Below the pieces are notes generated by a model. That model searched no databases. It had not been told where the DNA came from and saw only the letters and a list, made by a program, of their open reading frames with translations. This document shows positions 1-7,591 of a stretch of DNA of 45,121 bases, piece after piece. This DNA comes from Prevotella sp. (GTDB lineage: Bacteria > Bacteroidota > Bacteroidia > Bacteroidales > Dysgonomonadaceae). Numbering within the stretch: the stretch's first letter is position 1; the number at the start of each line of letters is the position of its first letter. A program made the translations under genes and the position numbers. The stretch covers positions 1 to 45,121 of the forward strand of contig JAISSD010000286.1 in assembly GCA_031273295.1 (NCBI GenBank). The letters run 5' to 3'.

Positions 1-166
1 ATACAAAGCATATTGCGATATTAAACCTGTCAAGATCACGACAATATCAGCTCGGGGTATTGTTTTTATAAATCATTCATTAAAAGCAATTAAAACTTTA
101 CCGCGTCAGGAGTTCTGAAGTTTATTCATAAACATTTAAAATCAACATTCGATAAAAAATAATTCG

Positions 167-174
167 TATATTTG
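167..174 (+). promoter_or_regulatory. Orphan TAnnTTTG promoter-like element
   Basis: The bases TATATTTG match the Bacteroidota housekeeping -7 consensus TAnnTTTG exactly. There is no clear TTTG -33 element at the expected distance, so the match is only half supported. It points rightward into the inverted repeat at 186-251 and then antisense into the wbqC gene. No plausible plus-strand gene follows. The rest of 1-344 holds no gene that I can support. Confidence 0.35.
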
Positions 175-185
175 CAACGTGTAAA

Positions 186-251
186 AACACAAAGTGTATC
201 GCAAAGGACACAAAGCATTTCCTTTGCGTTCTTTGTGAATTCTTTGCGTTT
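186..251. repeat. Imperfect inverted repeat built of CAAAG/CTTTG motifs
   Basis: Three CAAAG motifs (near 190, 202 and 211) face three CTTTG motifs (near 222, 231 and 242) across a six-base loop at 216-221. Bases 199-215 pair with 222-238 with one mismatch and two G-U pairs, giving a long hairpin on either strand. It lies about 100 bases past the wbqC stop codon, so it could end the minus-strand operon, but there is no T-run. CTTTGCG-rich intergenic repeats are common in Bacteroidota genomes, so it may simply be a dispersed repeat. Confidence 0.55.
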
Positions 252-344
252 TGGAATACATCCGTTCAACCCTTGTCGGACATGGCCGTCAGTACGCAGA
301 GAAAAAGAAGAACGGGTTCCGTCAATCAAAATACAGGTTGAAGA

Positions 345-1007
345 TCAAAATTCTTTGTTTTTCTTTAAACAACGGGGGATTGAGCCGTCCAGTATTATCC
401 GGCTTTCATTCCCCATATTGAACAGCAAGTCGACAATACTCATGTTGGCTGTAAACCCGAATCTCTGTTCAAAAACCTGATAATATGGCGCCGGCAAAAA
501 ATCCCTGTCCGAAGATCTCCAGTCTTTTTTAGGATGGATCAGTTCTCTGAAATCGGATTCCGTATCAAAAAAATCCTCCTTGTAAGCTGTCGTATATTCT
601 ATTTGGGGCAGATCGAAATCCAGCAAGCCAAGAACAAGGTTGCGCAGTTCTTCATTGAAGTCGAACAGAAAAGAATATTTCCTGTGATAAAAGGGATGAA
701 AATCGTCCTGATAGTATTCGAAAAAAGGAGACGAACCATAAGCCGACGCCATTGTGTTCCAGTGCATCTGCTGCCAGTTGCCGTGTCGGGCAATCCTTGT
801 ATCTTTCATCCGGATTTTGTCTTTCGACGAATGTTCCACCGGAATGGACAGGGATATTCCGCCATTTGCCGAAGCAATGGTACACCGGTTGCGATATGTT
901 TGTTTAATGTAATTGTCGTTTTGTTCAACGAAAACGCGCCGGGCCAGAAGGAACTTGGTATAATACTGAACGGGAGCGAGATATGCGGAAGAAAGGTAAA
1001 TATCCAT
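345..1007 (-). CDS. WbqC family protein
   Basis: This 220-residue protein resembles the WbqC-like family, whose members are found near polysaccharide and glycan biosynthesis genes and whose biochemical role is poorly defined. It opens with an LSSAYLAPVQYY segment typical of the family, followed by a conserved stretch with QTYRNRCTIASANG and a later W-H-W-N motif (near residues 78-85). There is no signal peptide or membrane segment, so it should be cytoplasmic. It is the last gene of the dapB-lepB-lepB-like run and starts 13 bases after its neighbour ends. That conserved company is typical of Bacteroidales and does not itself reveal a function. Family assignment is from recognition of the N-terminal region; function is left open. 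Confidence 0.75.
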   Translation of the reverse strand: MDIYLSSAYLAPVQYYTKFLLARRVFVEQNDNYIKQTYRNRCTIASANGGISLSIPVEHSSKDKIRMKDTRIARHGNWQQMHWNTMASAYGSSPFFEYYQDDFHPFYHRKYSFLFDFNEELRNLVLGLLDFDLPQIEYTTAYKEDFFDTESDFRELIHPKKDWRSSDRDFLPAPYYQVFEQRFGFTANMSIVDLLFNMGNESRIILDGSIPRCLKKNKEF

Positions 1008-1019
1008 GCGGGGTATGTT

Positions 1020-2009
1020 TTATTTTATGAAAGAGAGGCAGCGTTCCGGCCTTGTACCGCTTTCGCAGGAACTATACCAAATCAGGCAGGCTTTCCCGAT
1101 TATACTGTTGAATGGAACGAAACCGATCGTTCGCGAATCTGTGGAGTTGGTTGTGTTATCGGACAACACCCAGTAATAACTGTCTTTAAATGTATACTTT
1201 ACTTGTTCTGTTCCGGCTATAAAAAGCTTTTTATTTTCAATTCCGGCGTCTTCGCCTTCCAATTCCCGCAAAATTGTTTGACCGTAGAGAACAAGATTGA
1301 TTTCATTCAGATCAATTGTCTTTCCCGCGAATGGTACAAGGAATGTACGGCTTTGCGTGGAATCTTTGCGAGGGCGGAGAGTAAGCGTATCGGATAAACT
1401 CCCGTTCAGCACAAATGCGTCATATTTATTCAACCGCGTAATTATTGTATCGCCCTTTTCACTGACAACAGGCATGGGTATTTCCAGTCTTCCGGCTATA
1501 TCTTCCAGTTTCTTTTTGGCCTGAGCCTTGAAGTTATATTCTTCTATCCGGTAGGGGGAGGTCGGGTATGGTTTTTCGTTTATCAGAAATAGTCCGTCCT
1601 CTATCCGTATAGAATCTCCGGGCAGGGCAATGCAACGGCTAAGCAACAGGCTGCGTTTGTCCAAGGGTTTATCTGTCTCCAATGGATTGTTGAAAAGGAT
1701 TATATCGTTCCGTTCCGCCTTTCTCGCGAAGATCCTTTTGTATGGCGCTTGCAAAGACGTGGAATATGATCTTGCGCCGAATATCCTGTCGAATGTAAAC
1801 GGAAAACTTAGCAGGGTCACCGGCAGGCGGATACCGTATGCGGTTTTGTCGATCATGATCTTGTCGCCTTTCAGCAATGTCGCTTCCATTTGGGCGGAAG
1901 ACACGGAAAATGATTCAATAAAGAAATAACGCACGAATAAAACAACAAGCAAAGTAACAGGGATCACTTTGCCCAAATAAACGTATATGTTTTTCTTTTT
2001 TGAAGACAT
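1020..2009 (-). CDS. Signal peptidase I-like protein lacking the catalytic dyad
   Basis: This is an S26-family (LepB-like) protein of about 329 residues. I chose the ATG at 2009 because it places a lysine-rich start directly before a single membrane anchor (about residues 11-30); an in-frame upstream start at 2090 would add 27 residues without family resemblance. The family boxes are visible but degenerate. Where active enzymes have a serine before methionine (P-S-G-S-M type), this protein reads SSAQM with glutamine at about residue 40. Where they have lysine before R-x-x-x-LPG, it reads LSRCIALPG with serine. The GDNRDNS box has become SDNTTNS. It is therefore probably not a peptidase; a partner or chaperone for the intact LepB encoded just upstream is possible but is inference. 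It sits between lepB and wbqC on the same strand. Confidence 0.8.
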   Translation of the reverse strand: MSSKKKNIYVYLGKVIPVTLLVVLFVRYFFIESFSVSSAQMEATLLKGDKIMIDKTAYGIRLPVTLLSFPFTFDRIFGARSYSTSLQAPYKRIFARKAERNDIILFNNPLETDKPLDKRSLLLSRCIALPGDSIRIEDGLFLINEKPYPTSPYRIEEYNFKAQAKKKLEDIAGRLEIPMPVVSEKGDTIITRLNKYDAFVLNGSLSDTLTLRPRKDSTQSRTFLVPFAGKTIDLNEINLVLYGQTILRELEGEDAGIENKKLFIAGTEQVKYTFKDSYYWVLSDNTTNSTDSRTIGFVPFNSIIGKACLIWYSSCESGTRPERCLSFIK

Positions 2010-2332
2010 TTGGAATCTGTTTAAATTTTGTCCGTTTAAATATATCCAGAGCTGTTTTCGGTACGTTTCTTTTCTTTTGTAAAGTGACAATAAGGGCTAT
2101 CGGCGCCGGACAAAAGGAAAAACCGGACAGAAACAGACTGAAAATGAATGAAAAACAGGAACCCGCTGAAAGCCGGATACAAGCGTTATCCGCACGGGAA
2201 AATATTCGTGGAAAATTTGAACGGTTTCCTGCCCGGCTACGGTTTTTTTAGACTTCCGGTTTCCCGGTTGTACTATTCTTCATTTCCGGTTTCCCCTTCC
2301 GGTTAGTCTCCCCTTGACCGGAATTAGGGGAG
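2010..2332 (-). other. Spacer between lepB and its degenerate paralogue, with a hairpin
   Basis: This 323-base gap has no credible gene. Directly after the lepB stop, bases 2308-2313 (CTCCCC) can pair with 2327-2332 (GGGGAG) across a 13-base loop. On the transcript this is a short GC hairpin without a following U-run, so at most a weak terminator or processing site. The gap also carries several CCGGTTT-type motifs between about 2253 and 2304. Its size suggests the degenerate paralogue may have its own promoter, but I found no full TAnnTTTG match. Confidence 0.4.
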
Positions 2333-3853
2333 CTATTTCTTGTTTCCCGATGTAAACAGCCTGTTCCAGCGGATCTTGCCGCTGAACCATCCTTTATCTT
2401 TATCCAGAGATAACCATATAAACAGCGGTTTGCCCACGATATGGTCTTCCGGGACAAATCCCCAGGAGCGGGAATCTGCCGAATTATCGCGGTTGTCACC
2501 CATCATGAAATAGTAATCGTAGTTGAAAGTATAGGAGTCGGCCTGTCGCCCGTTAATGTATACTTTGCCGTCGCGATAGTCAAAATCGTTATGCTCGTAA
2601 TTTTTGATACAGCGGATATAAGCCGCTACTTTATAATCCACATCGGTATCAAACTTTATGGTTTCGCCGCGTTTGGGGATCCATATTTTCGGGAAGTCGC
2701 CCGAATAGCAGTCCTGAGTCCATGTGATGGGATACACATAGTCGGCGCCGACTATGACGTCGCGTTTGATTCCGGCTTTTTTCTTGAATTCATTCATTTG
2801 GAAAACCGTCGACACAAACGGTTTTTCTTTTAGCTTGTCAACCATTGCCTTTGTCAGCGGTATCTGATATGCGATCCCGAAATTTCCGCTTTGATATTTA
2901 AATCCCAGCTCGGTCAGCTTCAGGCTGTCGGCGCCGTCTATATCCATCGGATTGAAAGGGTAGGCCGTTTTTTGTCCCGCATTGTTAGTATACAGGTAAT
3001 CATCTTCACTAAGGCCCAATTCTTCGAATATCTTCGGGGCTATCTCGGTCCCGTCCGTTTGCACGAAATATAGCAGTTGCATATTTTCGGGATTTGCAAT
3101 AGGCTTGTCGTTAATGTAAACCGTATCATTTATGAGTTCTATTGTTTCTCCCGGCAGGCCGATACATCGTTTCACATAGTTTTCGCGCCTGTCCACAGGC
3201 CGGTACACAATGTCTCCATAAGTCCTTTTATCTCTCCGGATCCCGTCTCTTCCGTTCTTTTTTGCAATCGTATAATAGTCGGCGTTCTGGTAGTTTACAG
3301 CCACTGTGTCTCCCGATGGATAGTTGAATACTACTATGTCGTTACGCTTTATATGGCCTGTACCTGTAAATCGCTTGTATTCCAGCCGGGGGTTTTCCAG
3401 ATACGATTTCAACCCGAACAGAGGAAAGGTATGCTGCATCAGCGGCAGCGAGAACGGGGTCATCGGAGAACGGGCTCCATAGCTGACCTTGCTCACGCAG
3501 AGGAAATCGCCGACTAAAAGTGATTTTTCGAGCGATGAAGTCGGTATCTGGTAATTCTGGAAAAAGAATGTATTGATGATCCATACGCCTGCCAAAGCGA
3601 AAGCAATGGCGTCCACCCAGTCGAGAACTTTTTTCACATGCGGATTTTTGGCATTGCGCCATGCCCCCCACGGGATAAACTTTGTAATGTAAATATCCAA
3701 AAAAACCGGGATAAGAACCAGTACTCCCCAATAGCCTGTCCAGATAACGAACAAAACGCACAATATGCACGCGGTAACGGCATATACCCATTGTCTGCAA
3801 TCGGGTTTACCCTTTTCCTGTTTGCCTTTGCCGGCCGTATTATTTTCCATCAT
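2333..3853 (-). CDS. lepB: Signal peptidase I
   Basis: This type I signal peptidase of 506 residues removes signal peptides from exported proteins at the inner membrane. Two hydrophobic stretches (about 22-58) precede a further membrane segment (about 80-97). The catalytic serine is S107 in IPTSSLEKSL and the general-base lysine is K228 in NYVKRCIGLPGE. Box E reads GDNRDNSADSR near the C-terminus. It is much longer than the E. coli enzyme (324 residues) because of an insertion of roughly 170 residues between the lysine box and box E, which is usual in Bacteroidales LepB. It begins four bases after the dapB stop, so the two are surely co-transcribed. Two ATG codons stand in tandem at the start (3853 and 3850), and either could be used. 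Confidence 0.93.
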   Translation of the reverse strand: MMENNTAGKGKQEKGKPDCRQWVYAVTACILCVLFVIWTGYWGVLVLIPVFLDIYITKFIPWGAWRNAKNPHVKKVLDWVDAIAFALAGVWIINTFFFQNYQIPTSSLEKSLLVGDFLCVSKVSYGARSPMTPFSLPLMQHTFPLFGLKSYLENPRLEYKRFTGTGHIKRNDIVVFNYPSGDTVAVNYQNADYYTIAKKNGRDGIRRDKRTYGDIVYRPVDRRENYVKRCIGLPGETIELINDTVYINDKPIANPENMQLLYFVQTDGTEIAPKIFEELGLSEDDYLYTNNAGQKTAYPFNPMDIDGADSLKLTELGFKYQSGNFGIAYQIPLTKAMVDKLKEKPFVSTVFQMNEFKKKAGIKRDVIVGADYVYPITWTQDCYSGDFPKIWIPKRGETIKFDTDVDYKVAAYIRCIKNYEHNDFDYRDGKVYINGRQADSYTFNYDYYFMMGDNRDNSADSRSWGFVPEDHIVGKPLFIWLSLDKDKGWFSGKIRWNRLFTSGNKK

Positions 3854-3857
3854 TGTT

Positions 3858-4577
3858 TTAAAATTTAAGCATGTCGTTCATTCCCAGAAATCCTTTTTTA
3901 CCTTTGGTAAACTCTGCCGCTACAACTGCGCCCAAAGCAAAACCCTTGCGGCTTTTCGCCTCGTGTCTGATACTGATGATGTCGGCTTCCGATTCGTATA
4001 TTATTTCATGTATTCCGGGTATCTCTCCTTCGCGGGTGCAATGGATGGCCAGGCTTGTTTTGTTTTCCTCGCCTTCGAGGTTCCAGCGGTCTTTGCGGTC
4101 GATGTTCCCGATTATTCCTTCCGCCAGTGTAATGGCTGTTCCGCTGGGCGCATCCAGCTTGTGTATGTGATGGGTTTCTTCCATTTTCACATCATAGTCG
4201 GGATAATTATTCATTATCCGGGCCAGATACCTGTTCATTGCCAGAAAGATATTTACGCCGGGACTGTAGTTGGACGCATAAAAAAAAGTTTGTCCTCCTT
4301 CGGCGCAAGCTTTTTTCACTTCATCCATATACTCGTCGAGCCAACCGGTAGTACCCGCCACAACCGGTATCTGTGCGGCGAAACACTTTCTATAGTTGTA
4401 GATGGCGCTGCCGGGTGTGGAAAATTCGATTGCCACATCGGCGCTCCTGAATGCGGGCGAATCAAAATCGTCCTGATTGTTTATATCTATGATGGATACG
4501 ATGTTGTGGCCTCTCTTGATAGCTGCTTTTTCTATTTCATGCCCCATTTTACCATATCCGATGAGCGCTATATTCAT
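3858..4577 (-). CDS. dapB: 4-hydroxy-tetrahydrodipicolinate reductase
   Basis: DapB reduces hydroxy-tetrahydrodipicolinate with NAD(P)H in the diaminopimelate/lysine pathway, in the cytoplasm. The 239-residue protein starts with the dinucleotide-binding motif ALIGYGKMG. It carries the family signature with the catalytic region E-x-HHIHKLDAPSGTA (around residues 132-148), which includes the substrate-binding lysine. Length is close to that of other Bacteroidota DapB proteins, slightly shorter than the E. coli one. It is the first gene of the minus-strand housekeeping run, 28-35 bases downstream of a good promoter element at 4612-4619. Confidence 0.95.
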   Translation of the reverse strand: MNIALIGYGKMGHEIEKAAIKRGHNIVSIIDINNQDDFDSPAFRSADVAIEFSTPGSAIYNYRKCFAAQIPVVAGTTGWLDEYMDEVKKACAEGGQTFFYASNYSPGVNIFLAMNRYLARIMNNYPDYDVKMEETHHIHKLDAPSGTAITLAEGIIGNIDRKDRWNLEGEENKTSLAIHCTREGEIPGIHEIIYESEADIISIRHEAKSRKGFALGAVVAAEFTKGKKGFLGMNDMLKF

Positions 4578-4611
4578 GTCGAGTATTTGTTGATTAATTG
4601 ATTAAAACCTA

Positions 4612-4619
4612 CAAATATA
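4612..4619 (-). promoter_or_regulatory. Probable dapB promoter (-7 element)
   Basis: Read on the minus strand, these bases give TATATTTG, a perfect TAnnTTTG match. The element lies 35 bases before the dapB start codon, implying a short leader. No exact TTTG is seen at the -33 position; the region there is T-rich. This is the only strong promoter match upstream of the dapB-lepB cluster. Confidence 0.6.
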
Positions 4620-4690
4620 CATAAAAACTTGTTTCCACAGGATTTCCGTTTTAATTAATCCTTGATTATAAGTTTTTTTAATTATGGCAT

Positions 4691-4893
4691 GAGGAATGAA
4701 GAATGGGGAATGAGGAATTAAGAATTAAGAATTAAGAATTAAGAATGAGGAATGAGGAATGGGGAATTAAGAATTAAGAATGAGGAATTAAGAATGAGGA
4801 ATTAAGAATGGGGAATTAAGAATGGGGAATTAAGAATGAGGAATGAAGAATTAAGAATGAGGAATGAAGAATGAAGAATGAGGAATGGAGAAC
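4691..4893. repeat. Heptanucleotide tandem repeat, 29 units
   Basis: Exactly 29 consecutive seven-base units fit without a phase break. Every unit has the form (G/T)(A/G)(A/G)GAAT, except the last, which ends GAAC. The main variants are TAAGAAT, GAGGAAT, GGGGAAT and GAAGAAT. The tract fills most of the 330-base gap between the GH78 stop codon (14 bases away) and the dapB promoter region. One strand is almost pure purine plus T, so the RNA of the GH78 transcript would end in a pyrimidine-rich tail. No open reading frame is likely here. The rest of 4578-4907 holds only the dapB promoter and AT-rich sequence. Confidence 0.95.
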
Positions 4894-4907
4894 ATAGCTA
4901 CTGCGTT

Positions 4908-7589
4908 TTACAGTTTGCATTCGAAATTATACTTGCCGGAGTCTACCGTTTGTTTGCCGCCGTCAGGAAGAACGATATTTGCTTTGGTATTTACCGGAAC
5001 CGACACAGACAGTCTGAACATACCATTGTCGCGAGTCCATTCTACCCTTATATCGCCATAGAGGGTTTTGTGTCTTGCTTTGACCCATTTCAAATCGCCT
5101 GCGGGTTGGGGATGTACAGTAAATTCTTTAAAGCCGGGAGTTGTGGGTTCCAAGCCTGCCAGACTTCTGAAAAACCATTCGTCTATCTGTCCCATCATAA
5201 AATGATTCCATGAAGCTCCTTTGCGCGGATCCCACTGTTCGGTCAGGGTGGTCGCCCCGAATTTTATCTGGAAGCCATAACCGGGCGCATCTTCGTGATT
5301 GTGCATCAGATACATCAGTTCGTTTTCTCCATTGAGAGCCAAAGCCTGAAACAGGTAGCGGTTGCCTACATCTCCGGTTGTAAGGCGGTTGCCTTTTTCC
5401 TTTATGTCTTTTTTCAGATTGCTCATTACAGCCTCTTTGTATTGCGGTTCGACCAGATCCATGAAAATGGCGACAGCATTGCAAAACTGGCTGCCTGATC
5501 CATATTGTTTGTTTTTTTTATTGAAGAATTTATTGTTGAACGCATTGCGGATATTATCGGCCAAAGAGCCGTATATCCTCTGATCATTCTTTTTTCCCAG
5601 TATCTTTGCCGCTTCCGCAAACAAATGAGCGATATGGTAATAGTGCGCTGTTGCCGAAACTTCTATAGGGCTGTTTCGGGAAAATCCTGCGCGATGTTCG
5701 CCATAATCATACCAGTCGCCCAGTCCGTGCGACAAGATGTGATCTGTAGACCGGGATGCGAGATAGTCGACATAACGTTTCATTACGGCATAATATTCGC
5801 CGAACAGGGAATGATCGCCATAGAAACGGTAATACATCCATGGTACGATAACGACCGCGCCTCCCCATTCCGGCGAATCTCTGAATACATCAAGGCTCTT
5901 GTCGAATACAACATATTCAGGGACAATATTCGGGATCAGGCCATTGGTTTGTTGCCCGTCGGCCATGTCTTGCATTACTTTATGGAATAAACGGGTCAGG
6001 TCCCAATTATAGAGCAGCCCGGGACCATTGAGATGAGTTTCTTCGAGCCATCCGAGTTTTTCGCGATGCGGACAGTCTGTAAACACAGCCTGCATATTGC
6101 TTCTTACGGCATTCTTTACAAGGATATGCGCCTGGTTGAAGATCTTGTTCGATGATTCGAAATAGCCGTTTTCGTCAACGGAATTATATATAAAGCAGGA
6201 TCTTATATCCAATAGCGCAGGTTTATTTTCAGATTTTCCCAAAATGCAGGCTCCATCTACCTGAATATACCTGAATCCATAATACGAAAATTCGGGCCGC
6301 CATATTTCTTCGCCTTCGCCTTTCAGCGTATAGCCGTATGTGTGCGGGCCGCCCGATTGCTTTTGCGAGACCAGCCCCGTCTTTTCGTTCAGTAATTCTC
6401 CGACTGTCAGTTTTATTGTTTGTCCCTTTTTACCTTTCACTTTGATTACCGGATATCCCGACAGATTTTGTCCCATATCAAAAACATAACAGGAATCCGT
6501 TTTTGTTATCTTCACGGCTTCGTACTCCTTCATGACGCGAACATTGGTCGCTTGTTGCGCTCTTAACAGACCTTTAGGCGGGTCTTGCATAACGGCGGAT
6601 CTCCATGAACCGTCATCAAATCCGGCTTCATTCCAGCCTTCTTGCTCAAGTCGGGCGTCGTAGTCTTCCCCGCCATATATATTGTTGAACGTTACGGGAC
6701 TTGTTGCATATTTCCAGGTGTTGTCGGAAGAAACGGCTTCCCGTGTCCCGTCTTTATAGTAGATGTACAATTTAAAGAATAGAGCAGGCGGGCCGAAAGT
6801 TATCCACAGCTTTCCGTAACGTTTGCCCACGGCATTATAAAATCCGTTGCCAAGCGTAATGCCGATTGCATTCTCTCCCTTTAGCAAAAGGGAATCTACC
6901 TGATAAGTATTGTAATAAACCGTTTTATCGTAATCGCTCCATGCCGGAGTGAAGATATCTTTACTTACTCTCTTGCCGTTCAGATAGAAACTGTAATGAC
7001 CCAAGCCCGAAACGTGCACAATGGCTCTGTCTATTTCTTTTTGAGGACGAAATGTTTTTCTGAGGTTGATGCTGCGGAGAGCCAGCGTGTCTATCCTGTC
7101 GTATATATCCCTGTATTCCTGCTTCTTGAACGAAGGCCCGTGAAAATCGCGACGACCGACAGGCAAGTTGGAAGCGGCGCGGGTAATGGCTCCTATCCAT
7201 TGGACGTCGGACGGGGAGAAAACCGGCGCCGTTTCGAAGAAAGCGGAAGCGCTCTCTTTCATCTTTCCGTTTTTGTCCCACACTTTTACATTCCAGACAT
7301 AACGTTTGCTTTTGTCCAGCGCTTTTCCCTTATACACAATATGCCGGCTTTGAGAGGATACTGTTTTACCCGTATCCCATATTTTGCGATCTCCTTCTTT
7401 TAAAACGATCCGGTATGCCGTTTGACAATCGCCTTGCAGATCCGAAGCGAGAACCCAACCGAAACGGGGACAGACCGCGTCTATCGCCAATGGAGATACC
7501 TGCATCTCTACAGAGAGACCGGATATATCCATAGCAAAAGTATCGATAAATATAAAAAGCGAAAACAAGCCTGTTATTGTTTTCTTCAC
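4908..7589 (-). CDS. GH78 alpha-L-rhamnosidase
   Basis: This is a secreted 893-residue member of glycoside hydrolase family 78, which removes terminal alpha-L-rhamnose. It has a signal peptide (first ~20 residues), then beta-sandwich domains and an (alpha/alpha)6 catalytic barrel. Visible family landmarks are RFGWVL near the N-terminus, DCPHREKLGWLEETHL and GDWYDYGEH in the catalytic region, and TEQWDPRKGASWNHFMMGQ, which carries the second catalytic glutamate. The start codon is GTG: the only nearby ATG is followed at once by a stop. The gene begins two bases after the stop of the GH143-GH142-like gene, so translation may be coupled. It is the last gene of the minus-strand PUL arm. In RG-II or RG-I degradation it would trim rhamnose; the exact linkage cannot be read from sequence. 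Confidence 0.9.
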   Translation of the reverse strand: MKKTITGLFSLFIFIDTFAMDISGLSVEMQVSPLAIDAVCPRFGWVLASDLQGDCQTAYRIVLKEGDRKIWDTGKTVSSQSRHIVYKGKALDKSKRYVWNVKVWDKNGKMKESASAFFETAPVFSPSDVQWIGAITRAASNLPVGRRDFHGPSFKKQEYRDIYDRIDTLALRSINLRKTFRPQKEIDRAIVHVSGLGHYSFYLNGKRVSKDIFTPAWSDYDKTVYYNTYQVDSLLLKGENAIGITLGNGFYNAVGKRYGKLWITFGPPALFFKLYIYYKDGTREAVSSDNTWKYATSPVTFNNIYGGEDYDARLEQEGWNEAGFDDGSWRSAVMQDPPKGLLRAQQATNVRVMKEYEAVKITKTDSCYVFDMGQNLSGYPVIKVKGKKGQTIKLTVGELLNEKTGLVSQKQSGGPHTYGYTLKGEGEEIWRPEFSYYGFRYIQVDGACILGKSENKPALLDIRSCFIYNSVDENGYFESSNKIFNQAHILVKNAVRSNMQAVFTDCPHREKLGWLEETHLNGPGLLYNWDLTRLFHKVMQDMADGQQTNGLIPNIVPEYVVFDKSLDVFRDSPEWGGAVVIVPWMYYRFYGDHSLFGEYYAVMKRYVDYLASRSTDHILSHGLGDWYDYGEHRAGFSRNSPIEVSATAHYYHIAHLFAEAAKILGKKNDQRIYGSLADNIRNAFNNKFFNKKNKQYGSGSQFCNAVAIFMDLVEPQYKEAVMSNLKKDIKEKGNRLTTGDVGNRYLFQALALNGENELMYLMHNHEDAPGYGFQIKFGATTLTEQWDPRKGASWNHFMMGQIDEWFFRSLAGLEPTTPGFKEFTVHPQPAGDLKWVKARHKTLYGDIRVEWTRDNGMFRLSVSVPVNTKANIVLPDGGKQTVDSGKYNFECKL

Positions 7590-7591
7590 AT

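Noticed and set aside
126..329. Small minus-strand frame (67 residues) after wbqC
   Set aside because: Its middle translates the CAAAG/CTTTG inverted repeat (LCVLCDTLCVF), so it is repeat sequence rather than a gene.
534..1397. Long plus-strand reading frame of 287 residues
   Set aside because: It is antisense to two real genes (WbqC and the signal peptidase-like protein), has a composition rich in Cys, Arg and Phe, and shows no domain or signal.
3765..4601. Plus-strand reading frame of 278 residues
   Set aside because: It is antisense to dapB, whose motifs are unambiguous; the predicted protein has no recognisable features.
4691..4893. CRISPR array
   Set aside because: Units are seven bases with no spacers and no cas genes nearby; it is a simple tandem repeat.
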